From Candidatus Aminicenantes bacterium UBA647 (GTDB taxonomy: Bacteria; Acidobacteriota; Aminicenantia; UBA2199): DNA of 64,000 nucleotides. Under the pieces are notes generated by a model, which was given only the letters and a program-made list of their open reading frames with translations, did not search any database and was not told the origin of the DNA. Below are positions 8,937 to 16,444 of this stretch, piece after piece. The stretch lies in the NCBI GenBank assembly GCA_002299555.1, contig DBOL01000025.1, forward strand, positions 1-64,000, read 5' to 3'. The translations under genes and the position numbers were made by a program. Every line of letters begins with the position of its first letter. The stretch's first letter is position 1.

Positions 8937-10067
8937 TTACTTCATAATTTCTTTTCTGGAAAAATCCCTTTCAAGCTTGAATTCATCCCAGTCAAAAGGA
9001 TATGTTCCTTCTGTGATTATCTGAGCAAGATATTTACCGATGGCAGGCCCGAACATAAATCCGTGACCCGACATTCCTGCAGCCACATAGAATCCTTTAG
9101 TTCCGGTCCTGTCAATTATGGGACTCCCATCAGGGGTCATTGAATAGCTCCCCCCCCAATGTCTGAGCACATTAAGATCTTTAAGTTTTGGAATTAGCCT
9201 GGATGTCCTTTTCGACATCTCAAGGAGAAATTCAGAACTTGAAGAAGTGTGTTTCCCTGGTTTGTTGGGAACAGGTGTATAGCATCCAATGATCTGCCCT
9301 GTTACCATCTGTTGAAAGTAACAACCATCAGGCCTGTAATCAACCACCATCGGATCAAACAAATGTTCATATCGGTCAGAAATAAGAGCTTCATGCTCCT
9401 CAGGGAAGATAGGAAGTTCCACTCCGGCCATTTTACCCACTTCCACCGCCCAGGGGCCTGCAGCATTAACAACAACCGGAGACGCAAGAAATTCTCCATT
9501 TTCAAGTTCAACACCTGTAACAATTCCATCAACACTTTTTATCCCGGTAACTTCAGTGTAAGTCCTCACAACAGAACCATTGTCTCTGATTCCATTTATA
9601 TACCCTTTGAGAACCTTGAAGGGATAAGCCTGCCCATCATCCGGGGAATAAACTCCACCTTTCAATCCTTTAGTGTTAATTCCAGGGACAAGTTTTTCAC
9701 ATTCTTCAGGATCGAGTTCTCTTACATTAAGACCGAGTTTTTTCTGGAGGGCAATAACACTTCTGAAAGCATCAAGTTTATCCTCCGTATGTGCAAGAAA
9801 AAGATATCCTCCGGCAAGGAACTCAACAGAAAATCCAAACGCCTTTTCCATCCCTGTGAAGTGGGCCATACTCTCCTGCATCAACTTTATCGAAGCCTCA
9901 GTGGAGAATTGCATCCTTATCCCGCCAATACATCTTCCGGTTGAACCTGAGCCTGTATATTTCTTCTCGACCACAATGGTTTTCAAACCTTTTTTAGTCA
10001 GGTGATAACCTACAGAAAGGCCTACTATCCCGCCCCCTATGATCACTGCATCAAAACTTTTACTCAA
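8937..10067 (-). CDS. FAD-dependent amine/sarcosine oxidoreductase (DAO family)
   Basis: The 376-aa protein is a DAO-superfamily flavoenzyme, the group that includes the sarcosine oxidase beta subunit, D-amino acid dehydrogenases and glycine oxidase. The FAD-binding motif VIIGGGIVGLS lies at residues 8-18, followed by the acidic end of the second strand (VVEK). A C-terminal GHGFMFGPAIGKYLA is typical of sarcosine-oxidase-like members. No signal peptide is present, so it should be cytoplasmic. It begins 1 base after the acyl-CoA dehydrogenase stop. Substrate is not determinable; the neighbouring ammonia-lyase suggests an amino-acid-derived compound. Confidence 0.85.
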   Translation of the reverse strand: MSKSFDAVIIGGGIVGLSVGYHLTKKGLKTIVVEKKYTGSGSTGRCIGGIRMQFSTEASIKLMQESMAHFTGMEKAFGFSVEFLAGGYLFLAHTEDKLDAFRSVIALQKKLGLNVRELDPEECEKLVPGINTKGLKGGVYSPDDGQAYPFKVLKGYINGIRDNGSVVRTYTEVTGIKSVDGIVTGVELENGEFLASPVVVNAAGPWAVEVGKMAGVELPIFPEEHEALISDRYEHLFDPMVVDYRPDGCYFQQMVTGQIIGCYTPVPNKPGKHTSSSSEFLLEMSKRTSRLIPKLKDLNVLRHWGGSYSMTPDGSPIIDRTGTKGFYVAAGMSGHGFMFGPAIGKYLAQIITEGTYPFDWDEFKLERDFSRKEIMK

Positions 10068-10068
10068 T

Positions 10069-11223
10069 TTATCCTACATTCTTTATTGAACCCAGGATCT
10101 CCAATGAGATAACATGCCTTTGGATCTCATTTGTCCCTTCATAGATCTGAAGAAGCTTAGCATCTCTCATCATCTTCTCAACAGGATATTCTTTCATATA
10201 TCCATATCCACCCAGAATTTGAACTGCTTCAGAAGTTGTTTTCATCGCTACATCCGTTGCAACTACTTTAGCCATTGCAGATTCTTTTGATGCTTTCATG
10301 TTGTTGTCAAGCATCCAGGCGGACCTGTGAACAAGAAGCCTTGAGGCATCTATATCTGTTGCCATATCAGCAAGTTTAAAAGCATTATGCTGGAATGAAG
10401 CAATGGGTCTCCCGAATTGTATCCTGGTCTGAGCATAGGCCAAGGCTTCTTCATAAGCGGCTCTTGCAAGACCAACTCCGCCGGCTCCTACTGAAGGCCT
10501 TGCAAAGTCGAGTGTTCGAAGAGCAATAATAAAACCAAATCCCTCTCTTCTAAGCAGATTTTTTGCAGGTACCTTTACATCATCAAAGTATAATTCAGTA
10601 GTATTTGAAGCCCTGTGTCCCATTTTATTTTCATGTTTCCCGGCGGATACTCCGGGAAGATCCATCGGAACTATAAACGCAGAGAGTCCCCTTGCACCTC
10701 GGTCACGGTCAGTCGAGGCAAATATTACACCAATTTTAGAGATACCACCATTTGTAATAAAGGTTTTTGAACCATTTAAAATATAGTAGTCACCTTCTTT
10801 CTTTGCTGTTGTCTTTATTGCTGAATTATCGGATCCTGCCTCTCTTTCAGTAAGGCCGAAACATGCATATGTGAGCTCTTTCGTCATCGGCTCGAGAAAT
10901 TCTTTCTTCTGCTCGTCATTCCCAAACAGGACAATAGGCATTGTTGCAAGAGTATTTGCCATTATAGATGTATACATCCCTGCACAGCCCCAAGCCAGCT
11001 CTTCACACACAACTGCATTTTGAACATTGTTAAACTCAAGCCCGCCTAAATCTGCTGGAATATTTGAGGTTAAAAATCCTATTTCAAAGGCTTTCTTCAT
11101 TACATCATGTGGAAATTCATTTTTTTCATCGTACTCACCGGCAACAGGCCTTATTTCATTTTTTGCAAATTGATGTGTAAGGTCCTTCAATTCTACAAGG
11201 TCTTCGCTTAATCCAAAATCCAT
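10069..11223 (-). CDS. Acyl-CoA dehydrogenase
   Basis: The 384-aa protein matches the length and motifs of FAD acyl-CoA dehydrogenases, which insert an alpha,beta double bond into acyl-CoA thioesters. Signature 1 is seen as FGLTEREAGSD (about residues 122-132). The C-terminal signature reads YEGTNEIQR, with Glu362 at the catalytic-base position of the short/medium-chain class. It starts 10 bases after the kinase gene and ends 1 base before the FAD oxidoreductase. The electron acceptor, usually ETF, is not encoded in the window. Chain length and substrate are unknown. Confidence 0.92.
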   Translation of the reverse strand: MDFGLSEDLVELKDLTHQFAKNEIRPVAGEYDEKNEFPHDVMKKAFEIGFLTSNIPADLGGLEFNNVQNAVVCEELAWGCAGMYTSIMANTLATMPIVLFGNDEQKKEFLEPMTKELTYACFGLTEREAGSDNSAIKTTAKKEGDYYILNGSKTFITNGGISKIGVIFASTDRDRGARGLSAFIVPMDLPGVSAGKHENKMGHRASNTTELYFDDVKVPAKNLLRREGFGFIIALRTLDFARPSVGAGGVGLARAAYEEALAYAQTRIQFGRPIASFQHNAFKLADMATDIDASRLLVHRSAWMLDNNMKASKESAMAKVVATDVAMKTTSEAVQILGGYGYMKEYPVEKMMRDAKLLQIYEGTNEIQRHVISLEILGSIKNVG

Positions 11224-11233
11224 GATAACTCTC

Positions 11234-13591
11234 CTATATCTTAATTAATTTTATATCATTCAGTATTTCTTGAGCACTTTGATACCGTTCTTCCCTTTTT
11301 TTGTTCATGGTCTTTTCTATTATATATACCAGTTTGTCCGGTATATCAGGAACAATACTTTTTAAAGATGGGAGCGGTTCGAAGAGATGCTGATAAAACA
11401 CATTCTCTCCTTTAAATGGTACACGACCTGAGATCAGATGAAATAGTGTTGCTCCGGTGGAATAAATATCCGTCCTGTGATCTGCATTGATTCCCTGAAT
11501 CTGTTCCGGAGACATATAGTACGGAGTTCCTGTAACAACCCCTGTCTCACCTTTCTTCTGTTCACCCCTGATTATGGCCAGACCGAAGTCCATGATCTTT
11601 ATCTCCTTCTGCTTGGTAATCATGATATTATGAGGTTTGATATCTCTATGAATTATCCCTTTTCTATGTGAATAGTCCAGAGCTTTTAATAATTTTATCG
11701 CAACAAAAAGGATCTGGGGGATCGTGAATTTATTCTTCCTTCTGAGGATTGTCATGAAATTCTCACCCTCAATAAATTCCATCGATATAAAATAATCATC
11801 GTTAATCTGCCCTACATCATAGACAGTTACGATATTTGAGTGGGATAGTGATGCTGTGGATCTTGCTTCAGTGAAAAATCTTTCAAGATTAATCTTGTCT
11901 TTAACCAGACTTTTATTCAGTATCTTGAGGGCAACTATCCTCTGCAGAACTGTATCCTCCGCTTTGAAAACGACCCCCATTCCGCCCTCACCCACTTTTC
12001 TTACGATCTTATACCTTCCCTGTGAGTTATCGGCAACAAGGTCAATTTCTTTATACTTCTTGATCAGCTTTTCAACTTCCTTTATCTTCTGATGAATATC
12101 CTTGAAGGAATAATTTTCTGTCAATATACCCTGATAAATTTCGTAGGCTTTTTTAAAATTCCCGAGATTCTCTTCTGCCTGGCCAAGTAGGAAATACCAC
12201 TCAAGGTTATTTTTATTGATAGACTGATTCATCAACAATTTCCCGATCTTTTCAACAACCAGCTGAGGTTTGTTGTTGTTCAGAAAAATGCCGGCCATCT
12301 GAATAACAGCCTTCTCAAATCCCTCAGCTTCCATCTGGACTTTCTGGAAATTTGCCAGCGCCCTCTTCTCATCATCTACTTTCTGGAAAGATATCCCGGC
12401 ATTATAAAAATCTCCGGACTTTTCAAACAACTCACCTGCTTTCTGATATTTTTTATATTTGAATGAGAGGTCCGCTGCGGTCTTCCAGTCTCTCCCGAGC
12501 TCGAACATTTTTGCTGCTTCTTCTTCATTTGCTGTTTTAAGATAATTATCAGCAGCAGCCAGATAATTCTGATTCATAAAATAACAATGAGCAGCTTTAT
12601 CAAATAATTTGTTCCATTCAAATAATTCAGCGGCTCTGATAAAATCATCTCCTTTGAGAAACCATTCTGCTGCATCTGTCGTATTTCCTCTTGCAAATGC
12701 ATCCTCACCCCTTAATTGAAAAGCAGTTTTCGGATTACCGATCTTTTCATACAATGGAGCTGCCATCAGAGGTAACTGAGCTTTTTCATACAAATTAGCG
12801 GCCTCTTCAAACTTCTCAAGCTTAACCGCAAGTTCTGCAGCTTTTTCAAACTTATTATTCTTGAGCAACAAGCTGTATGCCCTCTCAGTTTCACCAACTT
12901 CAGCCCACATGTTCGAAGCTTTTATAAGATCATCATCAAGTTCCGCCGCCCCTTTAACTCCGATCGAAGAGCCCGAGGTCGATTCAAACCATTTTTCAAA
13001 ACAGAGAGCTGCCTTCCTTTTATTGCCTGATTTTTCATATATTATTCCGGCCTTTTTGTAGAACCCTCTTTTCTCATAGATCTGAGCGGCTTTTTCATAT
13101 TTGCCGTGATTGTAATACAACTCTGCAGCTTCCTGATGCCTGCTGTTATTCTCAAGGAGCATCCCCGCTGTATCTATGTTCTTCCTTTTTGTGTAGAGTT
13201 TGACAAGACTGTCAAAGTTTCCGGTCTTTTTATATATCTCAATAGCAAGACTCTCTTTGTTAAGCTTCTCATAAAGTTCACCGATTTCGTTAAACTGGTT
13301 CCCTTCTTCATAAGCTTTTACAGCCTTTTTGAAGTCACCGATATCTTCATATATCTTTCCTGCCTTAAGGAAATTACCCTGCTTGATCGCTTTTTTTGCC
13401 TGTGAAGTGATATATGCTTTTTTGAAAAATATGGAATAAAATGTATCAAACAAGGACTTATCCTGAATATTTAATACCTGAGAAACTTTTAACCCCTCAT
13501 ACACTATTTTGAATATCAGAAAAATTCCGATTAATATAAGTCCGAATTTCAGTAGTGGATATTCTTTAATGAGATCTAATATCTTATCCAT
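11234..13591 (-). CDS. TPR-repeat membrane Ser/Thr protein kinase
   Basis: The 785-aa protein has a membrane helix near the N-terminus (about residues 13-30). A long run of TPR-like helical repeats follows (about 55-480; units such as KAAQIYEKRGFYKKAGIIYE). The C-terminus is a complete Hanks-type kinase domain (about 525-785): glycine loop GEGGMG (534-539), ATP lysine Lys556, HRD aspartate Asp650 and DFG aspartate Asp668. The order is inverted relative to the common kinase-first layout, with sensor repeats before the kinase. It heads the tight six-gene minus-strand operon and is divergent from the receiver-LpxC gene. Substrates are unknown; TPRs suggest protein-protein recognition. Confidence 0.9.
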   Translation of the reverse strand: MDKILDLIKEYPLLKFGLILIGIFLIFKIVYEGLKVSQVLNIQDKSLFDTFYSIFFKKAYITSQAKKAIKQGNFLKAGKIYEDIGDFKKAVKAYEEGNQFNEIGELYEKLNKESLAIEIYKKTGNFDSLVKLYTKRKNIDTAGMLLENNSRHQEAAELYYNHGKYEKAAQIYEKRGFYKKAGIIYEKSGNKRKAALCFEKWFESTSGSSIGVKGAAELDDDLIKASNMWAEVGETERAYSLLLKNNKFEKAAELAVKLEKFEEAANLYEKAQLPLMAAPLYEKIGNPKTAFQLRGEDAFARGNTTDAAEWFLKGDDFIRAAELFEWNKLFDKAAHCYFMNQNYLAAADNYLKTANEEEAAKMFELGRDWKTAADLSFKYKKYQKAGELFEKSGDFYNAGISFQKVDDEKRALANFQKVQMEAEGFEKAVIQMAGIFLNNNKPQLVVEKIGKLLMNQSINKNNLEWYFLLGQAEENLGNFKKAYEIYQGILTENYSFKDIHQKIKEVEKLIKKYKEIDLVADNSQGRYKIVRKVGEGGMGVVFKAEDTVLQRIVALKILNKSLVKDKINLERFFTEARSTASLSHSNIVTVYDVGQINDDYFISMEFIEGENFMTILRRKNKFTIPQILFVAIKLLKALDYSHRKGIIHRDIKPHNIMITKQKEIKIMDFGLAIIRGEQKKGETGVVTGTPYYMSPEQIQGINADHRTDIYSTGATLFHLISGRVPFKGENVFYQHLFEPLPSLKSIVPDIPDKLVYIIEKTMNKKREERYQSAQEILNDIKLIKI

Positions 13592-13650
13592 AGGTTAAAA
13601 AATTATATCAGACCTCCCTTAAAAAATCAATAAAAAGCAAGCGCCTGAAA

Positions 13651-13679
13651 TTGACATTCTCTCCTTATATAATTATAAT
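13651..13679 (+). promoter_or_regulatory. Perfect sigma70 consensus promoter for the receiver-LpxC gene
   Basis: TTGACA at 13651-13656 and TATAAT at 13674-13679 are separated by exactly 17 bases. Both hexamers match consensus at 6/6. The expected transcription start is near 13686, about 70 bases before the ATG at 13758. It lies in the gap between the divergent kinase and receiver-LpxC genes. Confidence 0.75.
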
Positions 13680-13757
13680 TTTTTCAGTTGCAAACACGAC
13701 AATAGGGGAATGGGAACAGAATGAATATCAGTGATGACAAAAAGGAGAGAACTGGAA

Positions 13758-15080
13758 ATGGATAAGATCTTAATAATAGATGATGAAAAAAACATTCAGG
13801 TTTCACTTGCATCTATCCTGGAAGATGAGGGATTCAAAGTATATTTTGCATCTACCGGGGAGGAAGGATATGAGAAATTCCTTAACCTGAGACCGGATAT
13901 CATTTTTCTGGACATATGGCTCCCGGGGATCGACGGTCTGGAAACAATGAAGAAGATCCTGAATGACGACAAATTCCAGGTCATTGTTATGATCTCCGGT
14001 CATGGTAACATCACAACCGCAGTTCAGGCTGTAAAGGATGGAGCATATGATTTTCTGGAAAAACCTTTAAGTCTTGAGAAAGTACTATTGTCTGTGAAAA
14101 AAGGGTTGTCCTATAAAAAAGTTTTGGATGAGAACAAAAGGCTGAAAACAATAATCAGCCAGAATACAGATGATCTCGAAGATACAAAAAGCCTTAAAAA
14201 AGAAAATACAGGACAGATACAATTTGAAATTGATAATGCCGAATATCTTAAAAAGCAGAAAACAGTGGAACGTAGCAACATATTTTACGGAATAGGACTC
14301 CATTCAGGAGAAAAAACAGGAATGTCGATCAGCCCGCTTCCAGTTGGAAAAGGGATCAGATTTGAAAACATATCTTCTCCCGGATATATACCCGCGAGGA
14401 TCGAGTTTATTGACAGAACAAATTATGCTACATCTATCATGAAAGATGGCCTCGAGGCCAAAACTATCGAACATTTGATGGCAGTTCTTCACGCATTCGG
14501 GATCACTAACCTTGCAATAAAGATCACCAAGGAAGTTCCGATCGATGATGGGTCCGCTACAAAATTCTGCAAGTTCATTAGAGATTCCGGTATCGTCGAA
14601 CAAGACGATTATATTCCTGAGATCGTTATAAAAGAACCTATTGTCATTGGGGATGAAAGTGAGGACGGGAAATTCATAAAAGTGGAGCCGGCTGATGTTT
14701 TCACTGTAAAATACACAACTGTTTATCCGGAACCTCTGGGGATACGGAGCCATGAGATAGTATTGAACTCTGAGGAAGATTTCGAGAATGATATTGCGCC
14801 GGCCCGAACATATGGATTTGTGAGTGAATTCAACAAGTTGTCTGAACTGGGTCTGGTGGAAGGTGGTCGTCTCAACAATTTCATTCTTATAGATAACGGC
14901 AAAGTTCTCAACACAGAACTACGATTTGAAAATGAGATGGCGAGACACAAGATCCTTGACATATTTGGAGATTTCTATCTGCTTGGCAGGCCGCTAAGAG
15001 CAAAAATAACAGCCCAGAAGACAGGACATTCAGATAATGCGGAAATGGTGAATGCAATAAAGGAAAAATACCTGACCTGA
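13758..15080 (+). CDS. lpxC: NtrX-like receiver domain fused to LpxC (UDP-3-O-acyl-GlcNAc deacetylase)
   Basis: One 440-aa reading frame joins two complete domains. Residues 1-120 form a two-component receiver closest in feel to NtrX: acidic pair Asp8/Asp9, phospho-acceptor Asp52 (FLDIWLPG), Ser80 (ISGHG) and Lys102 (EKP). After a charged, probably helical linker (about 121-170) comes LpxC, the Zn enzyme that commits UDP-acyl-GlcNAc to lipid A. Glu238-His239 (IEHLMAVLH), His397 and Asp401 (RHKILD, also Lys398) and His424 (GHSDN) supply the Zn ligands and catalytic residues. The AAA+ and DNA-binding parts of NtrX are absent. The start at 13758 is chosen over GTG 13731 because AAAGGAG lies 10 bases before it and the receiver begins there. 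No partner histidine kinase is visible. Confidence 0.93.
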   Translation: MDKILIIDDEKNIQVSLASILEDEGFKVYFASTGEEGYEKFLNLRPDIIFLDIWLPGIDGLETMKKILNDDKFQVIVMISGHGNITTAVQAVKDGAYDFLEKPLSLEKVLLSVKKGLSYKKVLDENKRLKTIISQNTDDLEDTKSLKKENTGQIQFEIDNAEYLKKQKTVERSNIFYGIGLHSGEKTGMSISPLPVGKGIRFENISSPGYIPARIEFIDRTNYATSIMKDGLEAKTIEHLMAVLHAFGITNLAIKITKEVPIDDGSATKFCKFIRDSGIVEQDDYIPEIVIKEPIVIGDESEDGKFIKVEPADVFTVKYTTVYPEPLGIRSHEIVLNSEEDFENDIAPARTYGFVSEFNKLSELGLVEGGRLNNFILIDNGKVLNTELRFENEMARHKILDIFGDFYLLGRPLRAKITAQKTGHSDNAEMVNAIKEKYLT

Positions 15081-15084
15081 CCTG

Positions 15085-16080
15085 TCAGTTTACGGTTATT
15101 TCTCCTGCAAGTGACTTCCTGAAATTCTTTTTAATTAAAGAGAGATTTTTGTAATGGCCCAGGAGGAACATCACCTTTGTTATTGCTGCCTCAAATGTCA
15201 TATCTCCGGAATCGACCGCACCGAGTTCAAGAAGTTTTTTTCCGGATTCGTATATTCCCGGATCAAGTTTCCCGGCCTTGGTTTCAGACATGAGGACAAC
15301 CAGCTTCCCCTCAGATACCCATTTCTCTATTTTTTCTGGAATACCGGAATTATCTATCGGAATTGTGCCTGCACCATAACCTATAACGATTACTGCTCTT
15401 ATGTTCTCTCCCGGTTCAAAACATGAATGGGAAAACCCGGGGAATATTTTCATAACTGAAACGGCATTATCGAACCCTTCAAATATATGAAACAGTCCGT
15501 CATGTTTTAGGATGTTTTTTTTGTAGACCTCAATATCTATACCTGTTTTAGCAAGCAGCGGGTAGTTCGGGGATGAGAATGCATCAAAGTGATTTATATG
15601 GCTTTTGATTGTACGGTTCCCTCTCATCAACTTGTCATCAAAAAGGATGGCCACTTCTTCAATATTCATTGTCGATAATTCTATTGCATTGATCAGATTC
15701 GCTCTTGCATCACTTCTGATCTCACTCAGTGGTTTTTGTGCCCCGGTCAGTATCACGGGAAAAGTAGGATTCATTAGCATATATGATAGTGCAGATGCGG
15801 TGTATGCAAGTGTATCAGTGCCATGAGAGATAACGAAACCTGAATATTTGTCCACATTTTTTTTTATCGTTCTAACTAGTTTTCTGAGATGGTCTGTCGT
15901 TAATTCTGAACTATCGATCATATAAGGTATCTCTATGTCAATATCAGCTATTTCCGATAATTCAGGAATAAATCCGGTCAGGCTGTCGTAAAGTTTATCA
16001 GTTCTCAGGGTGCCTGAGTCGTCATCCCTCGACATACCTAACGTACCACCGGTGTGAATTAGAAGGACCTTTTTACTCAT
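15085..16080 (-). CDS. ansA: L-asparaginase, type I (cytoplasmic)
   Basis: The enzyme hydrolyses L-asparagine to aspartate and ammonia. The product (331 aa from ATG 16080; 334 from GTG 16089) has both nucleophilic-threonine motifs of the family: HTGGTLGM near the N-terminus and SHGTDTLAYTASAL. There is no signal peptide, which fits the type I cytoplasmic form. It follows the small zinc-ribbon gene immediately, with an AGGTG six bases before the ATG. It is convergent with the receiver-LpxC gene, 4 bases apart. GatD-like tRNA amidotransferase subunits share these motifs but carry an extra N-terminal domain that is absent here. Confidence 0.9.
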   Translation of the reverse strand: MSKKVLLIHTGGTLGMSRDDDSGTLRTDKLYDSLTGFIPELSEIADIDIEIPYMIDSSELTTDHLRKLVRTIKKNVDKYSGFVISHGTDTLAYTASALSYMLMNPTFPVILTGAQKPLSEIRSDARANLINAIELSTMNIEEVAILFDDKLMRGNRTIKSHINHFDAFSSPNYPLLAKTGIDIEVYKKNILKHDGLFHIFEGFDNAVSVMKIFPGFSHSCFEPGENIRAVIVIGYGAGTIPIDNSGIPEKIEKWVSEGKLVVLMSETKAGKLDPGIYESGKKLLELGAVDSGDMTFEAAITKVMFLLGHYKNLSLIKKNFRKSLAGEITVN

Positions 16081-16089
16081 TCGGAGCAC

Positions 16090-16332
16090 CTATTCATCAA
16101 AGCTCTTATTAAACAGATCTTCAGCTTTTTTTTTCTTTTCTTCTTCCAGTTTTTTTGCTGAACTAAAAGTTTCCTCGGTAGATTCCTTTTTTTTCTTCTC
16201 CTTTGCCAGAAGATCTTCAAAAGAACTCAATTGTTTCTTACCCTTCTTATGCTGAACAACCTCTCTTTTATCCACATCTATCCAGAGACTGAAATTGCAC
16301 TTTGGACAAGTTACTTCGATAATATTTCCCAT
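16090..16332 (-). CDS. Small protein with CPKC zinc-knuckle half and Lys/Glu-rich coil
   Basis: The 80-aa product starts with a strand-turn containing CPKC (residues about 9-12). It continues as a highly charged Lys/Glu-rich segment predicted to be helical or disordered. Only one Cys pair is present, so metal binding would need a dimer or partner. No family is recognised. It starts upstream of, and abuts, the asparaginase gene, so the two are likely co-transcribed. Confidence 0.6.
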   Translation of the reverse strand: MGNIIEVTCPKCNFSLWIDVDKREVVQHKKGKKQLSSFEDLLAKEKKKKESTEETFSSAKKLEEEKKKKAEDLFNKSFDE

Positions 16333-16444
16333 GCAAGTATTTTAGAATATGTACGGTCCGAATTCAATACTGTTAAAAATCTTACGAATACAAGGTAAAA
16401 CATAGTAATGATACGGAACTTCCGGTTTTGTGATACAATATATT

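Noticed and set aside
9249..9944. 231-codon plus-strand open frame
   Set aside because: It lies entirely antisense to the FAD oxidoreductase, whose motifs are clear; the translation is low-complexity and has no domain or suitable ribosome-binding site.
14304..14753. 149-codon minus-strand open frame
   Set aside because: Antisense to the LpxC domain with no recognisable motif.
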